From NCBI RefSeq assembly GCF_000488275.1, contig NZ_KI530762.1, forward strand, positions 1,644,971 to 1,708,970: a stretch of DNA of 64,000 nt, written 5' to 3'. How positions within the stretch are numbered: the stretch's first letter is position 1; each line of letters begins with the position of its first letter. The DNA is from Acinetobacter brisouii CIP 110357 (GTDB lineage: Bacteria > Pseudomonadota > Gammaproteobacteria > Pseudomonadales > Moraxellaceae). Shown here piece by piece: positions 18,442 to 27,411 of the stretch. Made by a program: the position numbers and the translations under genes. Under the pieces are notes generated by a model. That model was given only the letters and a program-made list of their open reading frames with translations, made no database searches and was not told the origin of the DNA.

Positions 18442-19416
18442 TTATGGCTGAGGCAGTTTAATTGCCCATTGCGGTGCCCAGTTCTTTTGCCGATCCAAAC
18501 GCACATAACCATTACCCGTCATACCACCTTTGAGTAACTGGTTATAACGTATGGCAATCTCTGTCGGAATAGCGAGTTTGACTTTGTACATGAGTTTCTC
18601 GCGCTCATCGGCAGTTTCTACATATTTGGGTGTGAACTGTGCCTGATCAGCAATAAACTTGATTTTGGCAGGAAATACAGCATCTAGCCCGTCCAGCACA
18701 ATACGAGCTTCATCACCTACTTTGAGTTTACCCACGGTATTGGTTGGTAGAAAAACGGTCATGCTGACATCACTCGGGTCCAGTAATGTCACTACTTTGC
18801 TACCTGCGGCGAGGACATTACCCACCTCAGCAATACGGTATTCTACACGCCCCGCTTTTGGCGCCCGAATCAGCATATCTTCATGAGTCGAATCAGCAGA
18901 TTGGATCTGCGCCTGAGCCTGCCCCACGGCAGCAACAGCCTCAGCTTTCGCAGCCTGAGCAGCTTTGACTGCTGCAAGCTCGGCTTCATACGCTGCCTGA
19001 CGACGGTCTAGCTCAGCTTTAGATACCAAAGCTTGTTGATATAATTGGCGAGTATTATCCAAGTCCAGTTTAGCGACTTTTTCCTGTTGACGGCGGGCAC
19101 TAATTTCAGCATCGGCACGACTAACTGTTTCCTGCGCGCGGTCTTTACCTGCCTGTGCGGCCATCACCTGACTATTACTTTGTTCGGAAGAAAGCTGCGC
19201 CAAAACTGCATTTTGCTGAACGCTGTCACCTTCATTGACCATAAGCTGTTTGACTCGCCCAGCGTATAATGTTGCAACATCCAGACGCTGTAGTTCCAAG
19301 CGACCATTTGAAGTGGCAAAACCCTCAGGAAGATGATTTTTACTCTTATAATTCACCCAAACCGCAACACCAATCAGAGCAGCGATCACGACAACAACCA
19401 GCACCTTTTTCAGCAT
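18442..19416 (-). CDS. yhiI: HlyD/YhiI-like periplasmic adaptor
   Basis: This membrane-fusion protein of 324 residues has one N-terminal membrane anchor (about 4-22). A lipoyl-like half follows (LDVATLYAGRVKQLMVNEGD), then a long alpha-helical hairpin (about 75-165, Ala/Gln-rich coiled coil), the second lipoyl half (IRAPKAGRVEYRIAEVGNVL) and a beta-barrel domain. It bridges the inner-membrane ABC proteins and the outer-membrane factor. It is the first gene of a four-gene operon; its promoter should lie in 19417-19675, where a palindromic site is seen. Confidence 0.9.
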   Translation of the reverse strand: MLKKVLVVVVIAALIGVAVWVNYKSKNHLPEGFATSNGRLELQRLDVATLYAGRVKQLMVNEGDSVQQNAVLAQLSSEQSNSQVMAAQAGKDRAQETVSRADAEISARRQQEKVAKLDLDNTRQLYQQALVSKAELDRRQAAYEAELAAVKAAQAAKAEAVAAVGQAQAQIQSADSTHEDMLIRAPKAGRVEYRIAEVGNVLAAGSKVVTLLDPSDVSMTVFLPTNTVGKLKVGDEARIVLDGLDAVFPAKIKFIADQAQFTPKYVETADEREKLMYKVKLAIPTEIAIRYNQLLKGGMTGNGYVRLDRQKNWAPQWAIKLPQP

Positions 19417-19500
19417 GATTTGTCACCCATTGTTAAATCATTTAAATTTATAAATATTTGTAATAATGCCGAGTTTAGCCCCTCTACTGGGCAATATTAA

Positions 19501-19515
19501 ATCAGTAAAACTGAT
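19501..19515. promoter_or_regulatory. Palindromic operator candidate before exporter operon
   Basis: ATCAGT-AAA-ACTGAT is a perfect 6+3+6 palindrome 85 bases before the HlyD-like start codon. On the minus strand it lies just downstream of a TTGACG -35-like sequence (19532-19537), about where the -10 would fall. A TetR- or MarR-type repressor could bind here, but none is encoded nearby. Confidence 0.4.
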
Positions 19516-19675
19516 AAGGATAAGATAGTGAACGTCAAGATTATCATCTACCGTCATTTTTAGGCCATGTCTTTCCACCTCACCCATTCAATACCTGAAA
19601 ATGGATCTGTAACTCGTAGGCCATCTATTGACAACTATCGAATAACTTTAAATATCAAGGATTATTTATTTGATT

Positions 19676-20824
19676 TTAATTATGATTTTTTAAAATTCGA
19701 GCAATATTCTCACAGGTACGTTCAAGGTTTTGCTGCCCATGCTGACAAGCAGTTGCCAAATCACAACAACGATCTAAAATACCAAAAATTGCAGTAAATC
19801 CTTCATGATACAGTTCATCAATCCCCTCACCGACATAACCCGCACAGGCAAATAACGGCTTATTGAACTGGCGAGTCACTTTAGCTACGCCGAGTGGTGT
19901 TTTGCCAAATTTAGTTTGAAAATCAATACCACCTTCACCTGTAAAAACATAATCTGCCTGTGCAATATGTTTCGCTAACTGGGTTTGCTCAATCACCAAA
20001 TCAACGCCTGAATGTAAGTTTGCACCTGTAAATGCCATAAGTCCCGCTGCCAGACCACCTGCTGCGCCCGCTCCTGCAATATTGGCAACCTGAATTTGGC
20101 AGCACTGTGTAATTTTCTCGGCAAAATGCTGCAAGTTGGCATCAAGCTGTTGCACCATATCTGCATCTGCACCTTTTTGTGAGGCAAATACCGCTGAAGC
20201 TCCGTTTATCCCCGTTAAAGGATTGGTTACATCACTGGCGATCCAGATTTGAGTATGCTGTAAACGTGAGTCTAGCGCTGTCAGGTCAATCCGCTGAACC
20301 TGCTGCAACTGCCCACCTGCCAGCCCCATAGACAGTTCTTGTTCTTGGGCATCATAAAAACGCACACCGAGTGCCTGAGCCATGCCTGCACCCGCATCAT
20401 TGGTTGCACTTCCTCCAAGCCCAATGATGATTTTTTCAACCTGATAGTCTAGCGCAGCACGGATCATCTCTCCCGTACCTAAAGTACTGGTCCGCAATGG
20501 GTTACGTAATTCAACAGGCAGTAAATCTAGCCCATTGGCTTTTGCCATTTCAATCACGGCAGTTTTTCCCTGATCAATCAATGCAAAATAGGTTGCTACT
20601 TTCTGTTCAGGTAAAGAACCTGACACCGTTACCTCAACACATTGTCCACCACATGCCAACAGCAAGGCATCCACTGTACCTTCCCCACCATCTGCCATCG
20701 GAACATGAATAAAATGTGCATCAGGAAAAATTTTGATAATGCCCCTTTGCATCGCTTGGCAAGCCTGCTGTGCAGTCATACTTTCTTTAAAGGAGTCTGG
20801 GGCAAGTACAAAGGTTTTTGGCAT
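19676..20824 (-). CDS. Glycerate kinase
   Basis: The 382-residue enzyme of the GlxK/GarK family phosphorylates D-glycerate to 2-phosphoglycerate with ATP. Family motifs include APDSFKESMTA at the N-terminus, MADGGEGTVDA (about 43-53), GLGGSATNDAGAGMAQALG (about 136-154) and GAGAAGGLAAG (about 256-266). The ATG has AGAGAA upstream. It is transcribed alone, ahead of the exporter operon by 259 bases. The GhrB-like hydroxypyruvate reductase at 32.6 kb produces glycerate, so the two may serve one pathway although they are far apart. Confidence 0.93.
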   Translation of the reverse strand: MPKTFVLAPDSFKESMTAQQACQAMQRGIIKIFPDAHFIHVPMADGGEGTVDALLLACGGQCVEVTVSGSLPEQKVATYFALIDQGKTAVIEMAKANGLDLLPVELRNPLRTSTLGTGEMIRAALDYQVEKIIIGLGGSATNDAGAGMAQALGVRFYDAQEQELSMGLAGGQLQQVQRIDLTALDSRLQHTQIWIASDVTNPLTGINGASAVFASQKGADADMVQQLDANLQHFAEKITQCCQIQVANIAGAGAAGGLAAGLMAFTGANLHSGVDLVIEQTQLAKHIAQADYVFTGEGGIDFQTKFGKTPLGVAKVTRQFNKPLFACAGYVGEGIDELYHEGFTAIFGILDRCCDLATACQHGQQNLERTCENIARILKNHN

Positions 20825-20997
20825 TTTATTCTCTTATGATCTCAATATATTGTTAAAATCTAAGTGATTTAAAGTTACAGGTCACGCTGATTTTAATTTT
20901 TATTTAGATAGACCTGCTTCATGATTGTTTATACACTTCTTTGTTTTTCTCCTTGAGCAACATTGAAATATATTTCAGTGCAGTACAAGAGAAATAA

Positions 20998-21019
20998 AAC
21001 AGGCTGCTAGACGCCTGTT
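20998..21019 (-). terminator. Minus-strand terminator upstream of the PAP2 gene
   Basis: AACAGGC pairs with GCCTGTT across an 8-base loop. Read on the minus strand the stem is followed by TTATTTC, a terminator-like tail; the plus-strand side is weaker. The only minus-strand transcript that could reach it is the pmrCAB mRNA after passing through the PAP2 gene. Confidence 0.55.
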
Positions 21020-21113
21020 GTTTATACGGGATTACATCTCTTAAGTTTTACTCGGATAATTTAAGTTTTCTTATATAACTTAATGAATCAATTAAATTTA
21101 TGGTTAATTTCTA

Positions 21114-21839
21114 TTGAAATGGTTTGCTCCAGATTTTTCTCCATTTGAGAAAAACAATCTTGTGCTACTGATCATTGCAGCAGCAATCCTCTACTGGTTT
21201 TTTCCAGTGAAAGGCGCATTAGATCAAGCTCTCAGTCTGCCTTGGGTCGATGCACAAGGACATTATTATTTAAGAGACAATTGGTGGTTAAGCCATCTTG
21301 GACACGATGGGCTCAAACAAATCGTCTGGTTGATTGCATTTGGGCATTTGTATGTTCTCATCGCAGGATACTGGCAAGAAAAATGGCGCGCTTACCGCAG
21401 CTTATGTGCCTATGTATTAATGGCAATGATATTGAGTACCAGCACAATCGGTTTACTCAAATCCCAGTCCGAACATGCTTGCCCATGGAATATTGTCGAA
21501 ATCCAGCATCAAACAGTGACTTGGAGCAAACATATTGTAGGTTTAGGCAAATGCTTTCCTGGTGGTCATGCCTCAGCAGGTTTTGCGCTGATTGCACTAT
21601 ATTTTGCACATCGCCAGTCACATCCTAAAGCGGCGCGCATCTTATTGGTGATCGGGTTACTTTTCGGCACAATAATGAGTGGCGTACAAATGCTGCGCGG
21701 TGCGCATTTCCTGAGTCATAACCTTTGGACACTGTGGTGGACATGGACGATTGACCTTGTCATTTATAGCATTCAGGCACATTATTTTCGTGTTGCTGTA
21801 CCTATGACTGACTCGTCCATCTCAAAAACTTCAAACTAA
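21114..21839 (+). CDS. PAP2 family membrane phosphatase
   Basis: The 241-residue protein has about six hydrophobic helices and the three acid-phosphatase motifs: KSQSEHACPW (about residue 120), PGGHASAGF (about 149) and RGAHFLSHNLW (about 195). PAP2 membrane enzymes of this form remove phosphate from lipid A, undecaprenyl diphosphate or phosphatidylglycerol phosphate on the periplasmic side. The start appears to be TTG 21114, because a stop codon lies three codons upstream and the next ATG is far inside; no good Shine-Dalgarno sequence is visible. Its last 38 bases overlap the end of the convergent pmrB gene, suggesting a link with lipid A modification. Confidence 0.87.
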   Translation: MKWFAPDFSPFEKNNLVLLIIAAAILYWFFPVKGALDQALSLPWVDAQGHYYLRDNWWLSHLGHDGLKQIVWLIAFGHLYVLIAGYWQEKWRAYRSLCAYVLMAMILSTSTIGLLKSQSEHACPWNIVEIQHQTVTWSKHIVGLGKCFPGGHASAGFALIALYFAHRQSHPKAARILLVIGLLFGTIMSGVQMLRGAHFLSHNLWTLWWTWTIDLVIYSIQAHYFRVAVPMTDSSISKTSN

Positions 21840-23208
21840 CCTGTAACCCATGCAAACATGCAGAAGGCTGAAAATGCATTTCTGCATGAATCTGCTCAAG
21901 CGCAGTCTGCACAATCGACAGTCCCAGACCGCTGCCCATCGCCTGATGTTGAGTTTTTTCCAAGCGCACAAAACGCTGCATGGCATTCTCATACTGACTC
22001 GGATCAATGCCATCCCCGTCATCATGAATATCAACATAGACATATTCATTATCAAAATTTATATTTAACAGCACTTTACCTCGCTCTGGATTATACTTGA
22101 TTGCATTATCAAGCAAATTGAGCATAATCGTTTCGAGTGCAGTGGACAATGCAATAACATAGATGGGCGTCTGCTCATCCTGAACTTGCACCTGAATTTT
22201 AATCTGCCTTCTATCTGCACTAGCCAGCAGTTGTCCTACACAACGACGGACACAATCGAGCATATTCACAGGCTGCAATGTCTGTTTTTCTTGTATATCC
22301 TGATGCGCCATGCTCATAAGCTGCTCAACCAAATGTGACATACGTTTTAAGCTCTGCTCTAAATCCTGCAAAGTTTCAGCATAGACTTGGGTATCTTTTG
22401 CGGTCTTACTCAACAAGGAAACTTGCAAACGAATAGCCGTCAGTGGCGTACGCAGCTCATGTGCAGCATTGGCAATAAACATTTTTTGTTGCTGCTGCTC
22501 TTGTTCAATCCGATGAAATAAATGATTCAGCTCATCAATGGCAGGGGTAATTTCGGCAGGTAAATGTGCAATATGCACTTCTGACAAATCCGAATAATCA
22601 CGCAATGCAAAAGTCTGTTTCAGTTCATCGAGTGGTTTAAGATGACGCCGAATCAGTTGATAAAAACCATAAATTGCAAATGGCATAAATAGCACATAGG
22701 GAATTAGCATGGTAAATGCCAATTGCTTGGCAAGATGTCGCCGTACTTTTACAAACTGGCTAATCTGAATTTGCCTGTCAGGCAAGGGCAACACATAAAT
22801 CTTTAATTCGCCACGCGAAGAATGAATTTTTTGAAAATACGGTTCACTGGCATAACCCACCAGATAGTCTGGATGCTTTTCCCTATTTTGCAGCTCTTGC
22901 CTTGGTACAATATCAATAAACAGATCTGTTTCATCGTAAGGTCGACGCCTATCATAGGTCGATGTACGATAGGAAATATTATTTTTATCAAGGAAAGTTG
23001 CCATTTCCTGCATTTGCCGATCCAACACTTCTTCGGACTCTTGCAGAGAAATTTGATATGCAGACATCCCAATCATAAAAAACAATAGGATGCTAAAAAT
23101 GCAAACGCTCAAGGACATCCTTGAGCTAAGTGGGAGTTTGCCATAAAAATGCTGAATGTACCGCCCGTAAGCAGCACATTTAAGCAGATTATTTTGTATG
23201 CGTTTCAA
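21802..23208 (-). CDS. pmrB: Sensor histidine kinase PmrB
   Basis: This sensor kinase of up to 468 residues has membrane helices at about 33-52 and 163-185 flanking a periplasmic loop. A HAMP-like linker follows, then the phosphoacceptor H-box NAAHELRTPLTAI with His250, and an ATPase domain with NLLDNAIKYNP and GSGLGLSI. With PmrA it responds to acidic pH and metals in related Acinetobacter and controls pmrC. Mutations in this family commonly give polymyxin resistance. The start overlaps pmrA by 20 bases and would be TTG 23208; the first in-frame ATG (23118) would leave almost nothing before the first membrane helix. Exact N-terminus uncertain. Confidence 0.88.
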   Translation of the reverse strand: MKRIQNNLLKCAAYGRYIQHFYGKLPLSSRMSLSVCIFSILLFFMIGMSAYQISLQESEEVLDRQMQEMATFLDKNNISYRTSTYDRRRPYDETDLFIDIVPRQELQNREKHPDYLVGYASEPYFQKIHSSRGELKIYVLPLPDRQIQISQFVKVRRHLAKQLAFTMLIPYVLFMPFAIYGFYQLIRRHLKPLDELKQTFALRDYSDLSEVHIAHLPAEITPAIDELNHLFHRIEQEQQQQKMFIANAAHELRTPLTAIRLQVSLLSKTAKDTQVYAETLQDLEQSLKRMSHLVEQLMSMAHQDIQEKQTLQPVNMLDCVRRCVGQLLASADRRQIKIQVQVQDEQTPIYVIALSTALETIMLNLLDNAIKYNPERGKVLLNINFDNEYVYVDIHDDGDGIDPSQYENAMQRFVRLEKTQHQAMGSGLGLSIVQTALEQIHAEMHFQPSACLHGLQVSLKFLRWTSQS

Positions 23209-23869
23209 TACAGTAGCCCAACCCGCGTACCGTGCGAATCAAATTTTTGCCGAGTTTTTGCCGCAGATTATGCACATGCACTTCAATCGTGTTGCTATTG
23301 ATATCAGTCTGCCAATCATACAGCTTTTCTTCAAGAACCTGCTTGGAAAAAATCTGGTTCGGATACATCATCATCGGTTCTAAAATTGCCCATTCTTTTT
23401 GGGAAAGCTCAACTGTTTTACCCGCTTTCAACACGCGGTGGGTATTTGGAAAGAGCTGAATATTACCGACTTTAAAGCAAATTTCTTCATCTACATTAAA
23501 ATGACTACGGCGCAGTACCGATTCAATCCGCGCCACCAGCTCTTCAAAGTCATACGGCTTGACCAGATAATCATCTGCACCCAGCTTTAACCCCAGAATT
23601 TTATCTTTACTCTGATCACGGGCACTAATAATAATAATGCCCATGCGGTTGAGATCAGCTTTCTTGCGTATGTGCTTGAGAATTTCCAAGCCATCAATTT
23701 CAGGCAAGCCCAAATCCAGCAATGCAATGTGATAAACATTACGAAATAGAAGATCTAGAGCCTGCAAACCTGTTTGTGCCCAGTCCACATGGAATTTTTC
23801 ATGCTGTAATAATTGGTAAGTACTCTTACCAATCATCACGTCATCTTCAATATAGAGCACTCGAATCAT
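23189..23869 (-). CDS. pmrA: Response regulator PmrA (OmpR family)
   Basis: The 226-residue regulator has a receiver domain with the acidic pocket near residues 8-9, phospho-acceptor Asp52 in LLDLGLPEIDG and Lys of the VKPYDFEELVARI segment. A C-terminal winged-helix DNA-binding domain follows (about 128-223, ending NTIEVHVHNLRQKLG and VRGLGYCIE). It is the partner of PmrB and should activate pmrC when phosphorylated. It starts one base after the pmrC stop codon. The pmrC-pmrA-pmrB order is that of Acinetobacter. Confidence 0.92.
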   Translation of the reverse strand: MIRVLYIEDDVMIGKSTYQLLQHEKFHVDWAQTGLQALDLLFRNVYHIALLDLGLPEIDGLEILKHIRKKADLNRMGIIIISARDQSKDKILGLKLGADDYLVKPYDFEELVARIESVLRRSHFNVDEEICFKVGNIQLFPNTHRVLKAGKTVELSQKEWAILEPMMMYPNQIFSKQVLEEKLYDWQTDINSNTIEVHVHNLRQKLGKNLIRTVRGLGYCIETHTK

Positions 23870-23870
23870 G

Positions 23871-25553
23871 CTAAATTTGCCCTTTACAGCTCGATAACAT
23901 ATTTAATTTTGGATCAAGGACCTGAGTCTGGATATTTAACAGCCCCAAGAGCGTTGGGAACAGGTTATCCTGACTCCATGCACTGTCTTTATATTGTGAC
24001 AGGCATTGATAAATTTTACTTTGATCAGACCACTGTTGCGAGAACCAGAACAACATCGGAATATGCGTTTGTTGTTTCGGTGCGACCATATATGGCGTAC
24101 CGTGTAAATATAACCCACTTTCTCCTGTAGATTCACCATGATCTGATAAATACAGCATACTGCTGGCTACAGGTTGTTGTTTCAGTAACCCAATCGTCGA
24201 TGCCAAAATATGATCTGTATACAAAATCGTATTGTCATAAGTGTTGATCAGGGCCTGATAATCACAGTTCTGGATGTTATTGGTTTCACAGGTTGGTGTA
24301 AATTTTTTAAATTCAGCAGGGTAACGCTTGTAATAAGCTGGGCCATGACTCCCCATTTGATGCAGGACAATCAATTGGCTTTGTTTCAGATGCTCAACAT
24401 CTAAAGTTTTTAAATAATCAGTCAGTGCGTCAATCAGGATTCCATCACGACACTCATTCTTCTCACACCATTTTTTATAGCGTGGGTCATCTTTAGGTGA
24501 AATATAGTGTTTAATTCGGGCACAGACACCTTTACAACCTGAGTTGTTATCAATCCATGTGACCTGATAGCCTGCTCGCTGAGCAATATCGAGCAGCCCT
24601 TCGCGATGCGATGCCAGACCATCATCATAATCTTTACGAGGCATACCCGAGAACATACAAGGAACTGAAACTGAGGTTTGTGTACCGCAAGATTCAACAT
24701 TAGTAAAATTAATAATATCGAGTTTGGATAGCTCAGGATTGGTTATTTTCGTATAGCCATTTAAACTGAAATTTTGGGCACGAGCTGTTTCACCCACGAC
24801 AAGCACTAAAATTTTAGGCTTGGTTTGCGCGGCTGTAGCCACAACATGCGCATCTTGCCCATAGGGAACCAATGTTTTATCGCTGTGCTTAAACTGCTTA
24901 GTGAGATAGCTTGTGCCACTAGACAACACATTCAATGGTGAAATTTGCGCCTTGAGCTGACGGTGTTCACGGAAAATCGGAGCATACTGACTATAAAATG
25001 AAAAAAGCCCGCCACCCATGACGGCTAAAGCGATGACTAAACTTGCAAGCTTGGTCATTACGACTTTTTTAAAAGAATCCTGACGAATTTGAATAAAATA
25101 CAAAGCGATCATCGGCAATACAATCGTTGCCAAACACCACAATAAAAATGGAAAAGACAACAGATCTAAAGTTTCATGCAAATCAGTTTGTGCCACATTT
25201 TCAATTTGTGAAGTGCTAACATCCACACCAAGCTGATTGACAAAATATGACGTCATACCTGTCAGAATAATCAACATAATGCTGAGTGTTTTTGCAATTT
25301 TACGCCAGTTCAACAACTGCAACACAAAGAAATAAAAAGTCCCAATTAATACAAATGTCACAAAAATAAATAAATAATTACTTATTCCCTGATATGAGCT
25401 GAGTTGGGAAATATTGCGATAAAAACTGAGGTTGGTGAATCCAGCTAACCAACATGCAACCAAACCATTAAACACTGCTAATGACAGGCTGATTTTATTT
25501 TTTGAAAGGTACATCAGCATAATAAAGATCATTGTCGATAGAAGATCGGCCAT
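23871..25553 (-). CDS. pmrC: Lipid A phosphoethanolamine transferase
   Basis: This EptA-family enzyme transfers phosphoethanolamine from phosphatidylethanolamine to lipid A phosphate at the periplasmic face, lowering polymyxin binding. It has five N-terminal membrane helices and a periplasmic sulfatase-like domain. Visible motifs are VLVVGETARAQN (metal-binding Glu), ESCGTQTSVSVPC (with the acceptor Thr) and YLSDHGESTGE (metal-binding Asp-His). It is the first gene of pmrCAB. I chose ATG 25553; AAGG lies only four bases away, and a TTG 12 bases upstream or ATGs at 25532 and 25520 are possible, so the start is uncertain by about 20 codons. Confidence 0.9.
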   Translation of the reverse strand: MADLLSTMIFIMLMYLSKNKISLSLAVFNGLVACWLAGFTNLSFYRNISQLSSYQGISNYLFIFVTFVLIGTFYFFVLQLLNWRKIAKTLSIMLIILTGMTSYFVNQLGVDVSTSQIENVAQTDLHETLDLLSFPFLLWCLATIVLPMIALYFIQIRQDSFKKVVMTKLASLVIALAVMGGGLFSFYSQYAPIFREHRQLKAQISPLNVLSSGTSYLTKQFKHSDKTLVPYGQDAHVVATAAQTKPKILVLVVGETARAQNFSLNGYTKITNPELSKLDIINFTNVESCGTQTSVSVPCMFSGMPRKDYDDGLASHREGLLDIAQRAGYQVTWIDNNSGCKGVCARIKHYISPKDDPRYKKWCEKNECRDGILIDALTDYLKTLDVEHLKQSQLIVLHQMGSHGPAYYKRYPAEFKKFTPTCETNNIQNCDYQALINTYDNTILYTDHILASTIGLLKQQPVASSMLYLSDHGESTGESGLYLHGTPYMVAPKQQTHIPMLFWFSQQWSDQSKIYQCLSQYKDSAWSQDNLFPTLLGLLNIQTQVLDPKLNMLSSCKGQI

Positions 25554-25565
25554 TACACCTTGCAA

Positions 25566-26024
25566 ACCTTAAGACTTTCTTACAAATATTTTGATTTAAA
25601 ATCAACAATTTAAGTGTAAATGTAAAGTTATGTAATTTTTAATCTTAATTTAGACCACATTTATTACAGGGAAAAATGTTATTTTATAATGTTTTATGCT
25701 GAAACTTGCCCAAAAGGTATGTTGCATTTTTATTACAATAAACCGTTTATTTTTTAGGCATTTAAAATTTAAAACACAATAAAATCATGTCACGAAGCGT
25801 TTAAATTCTCTTTTGTATTTTATCCACAGTACAAACTAAAATTAAAAAAACATCATATCCAAGATATTATTCGGTGAACCTATACATTACCGAACACATC
25901 CAAAAAATTTAAAATTAAATACAGAGCGCATTAAAAATATTCAATGTTCTAACTCTTAAAATATCTTTCGATTTAGTGCTATCAAGAACAAGTTTCACCA
26001 AGGTCGGCTAAATTGAGAGTGAGC
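25566..26024. other. Intergenic region upstream of pmrCAB
   Basis: 459 very A+T-rich bases separate pmrC from the acyltransferase gene. The pmrCAB promoter must be in the left part. Several TTAA/TTTAAA motifs occur, but I could not find a convincing PmrA box with correct half-site spacing. No gene was seen. Confidence 0.5.
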
Positions 26025-26642
26025 TTATTTACGGAAACGAATGAACTTCGCAGGATTACCTGCAACTATCTGTTTGCTCGCAACATGTTTCGTGACCATG
26101 CTGTTCATGCCAACAATGGCATGATCCTCGATTTGCACACCGTCTTTCACCCCCACATGCGCACCAAGCCAAACATCACGTCCAACCTGAATACCTTGAG
26201 AACGTACAGGCTGCTGATAAATCGGTTCTGCCAAATCCATACCATGATCGAAGGCATACAAATGGCAATACGCTGCAAGACGCGCCTGATCACCCAAGGT
26301 AATACCTGCCCGTCCACCATCAAGGATACAATGGTGGTTGATCGCAACTTCATTACCTATCGTTAAAGGTCCATGCAAGGTACAGTCCGCTGCAATAAAG
26401 GTATTGTCACCAATCGTAATTTTGCGCCCACGTTCAGCAAAAATATGCGCTAAAGGTGAAATAAAACAGTTTTGACCAATTTCAACAGTTTCCATTTCCA
26501 TGAGATAGGCCTGGTACTCTTGTTGCCATTGCTCCGCCCATAAACGATGCTTTGGTTTTAAAGTCCAATATAACCAAGGCATATAATTTAGGCGCTGTTT
26601 ATGCTGCTCACGATATTTCAGTAATGGATCATCAGCCTGCAT
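26025..26642 (-). CDS. Hexapeptide-repeat acyltransferase
   Basis: This 205-residue protein has a left-handed beta-helix fold: imperfect hexapeptide repeats run from about residue 55 to 195 (for example ITIGDNTFIAADCTLHGPLTIG and VWLGAHVGV). The catalytic-type His lies in an INHHC segment, and an extended loop holds AFDHGMDLAEPIY. Such enzymes are O- or N-acetyltransferases of the maltose/galactoside type, acting on small molecules or cell-surface sugars; the acceptor is not readable. GAGGAA precedes ATG 26642, which lies inside the end of the YigZ gene (11-base overlap), so the two are translationally coupled. Confidence 0.85.
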   Translation of the reverse strand: MQADDPLLKYREQHKQRLNYMPWLYWTLKPKHRLWAEQWQQEYQAYLMEMETVEIGQNCFISPLAHIFAERGRKITIGDNTFIAADCTLHGPLTIGNEVAINHHCILDGGRAGITLGDQARLAAYCHLYAFDHGMDLAEPIYQQPVRSQGIQVGRDVWLGAHVGVKDGVQIEDHAIVGMNSMVTKHVASKQIVAGNPAKFIRFRK

Positions 26643-27237
26643 CTGGCAATTCCTCATCTAAGATGTGTAGTTGTTCGCGTCCACGGGTCACATCCTGAAT
26701 TTTTTTAGCAAGGGCTTCGATTTGATGAATCTGCAACTTAGCCAGAACGGTGACGCCTTCGGCTGTATAGTCTTCCTGAAACTCAATGCCTTGCTGTTGC
26801 ATTTCGTATTGAAAGATTGCCCATTCATTAAATAAGCACGAGAAAGAAACCTGTTTCTTTTCAATTAACTCAATTTTTTCAGCTAGTAATAAACATTGAC
26901 CAGCACAGCCACCATAAGCACGAACCAAACCACCTGTGCCTAATTTAATACCACCATACCAACGGTTGACCAAAACCAGAACATTCGTCAACTCATTGCC
27001 TTCGATCGTGGCTAAAATAGGACGTCCAGCCGTACCTGATGGCTCACCATCATCATTGAAGCGGACGTGATGACCGATTTTCCATGCCCAACATTGGTGG
27101 GTCGTACTAGTATCTTTATACAAAGCCAAGAAATCTTTGACATCCTGTTCAGTTTCAACAGGAGTCGCATATGCCTGAAAACGACTTTTTTTGATCTCTT
27201 CCTCAAAACTCACCCGTGTTGCAATGGTAAATGGCAT
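26632..27237 (-). CDS. YigZ/IMPACT family protein
   Basis: The 201-residue protein contains the UPF0029/IMPACT N-terminal domain. Its hallmarks are KSRFQAYATPV (about 17-27), FNDDGEPSGTAGRPIL (about 60-75) and VNRWYGGIKLGTGGLVRAYG (about 89-108); a ferredoxin-like C-terminal domain follows. Eukaryotic IMPACT regulates Gcn2; the bacterial role is not settled, though ribosome or protein-synthesis links have been proposed for the fold. It precedes the acyltransferase gene and overlaps it. Confidence 0.92.
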   Translation of the reverse strand: MPFTIATRVSFEEEIKKSRFQAYATPVETEQDVKDFLALYKDTSTTHQCWAWKIGHHVRFNDDGEPSGTAGRPILATIEGNELTNVLVLVNRWYGGIKLGTGGLVRAYGGCAGQCLLLAEKIELIEKKQVSFSCLFNEWAIFQYEMQQQGIEFQEDYTAEGVTVLAKLQIHQIEALAKKIQDVTRGREQLHILDEELPDAG

Positions 27238-27411
27238 AACCCTGAATCAATCTAAAAATCTGGAGGCATATCATAAAAGGTCTAAGGGCTAAGCAAAAGA
27301 GCTTTTATAATTTTGCCCGAGAAATCATCACAAATTCAGCAATACTTTCAATAGCGTCTGCGCCTCAATAAATGAACACCACCAACTACCTCACCCCGAT
27401 TCATAAATCCT

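Noticed and set aside
19567..19797. 76-codon plus-strand frame overlapping the glycerate kinase 3' end
   Set aside because: It is antisense to a certain gene for half its length and has no Shine-Dalgarno sequence.
25566..25680. TTAA-containing repeats as a PmrA box
   Set aside because: Pairs of TTAAA-like hexamers exist, but I found none with the right half-site sequences and 11-base period on the correct strand.
25820..25828. Perfect DnaA-box sequence TTATCCACA upstream of pmrCAB
   Set aside because: A single 9-mer is expected about once by chance in a window this size when both strands are counted, and no cluster or dnaA/dnaN context is present.
26013..26366. 117-codon plus-strand frame inside the acyltransferase gene
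   Set aside because: It is the shadow of the hexapeptide-repeat gene; the minus-strand protein has clear motifs.
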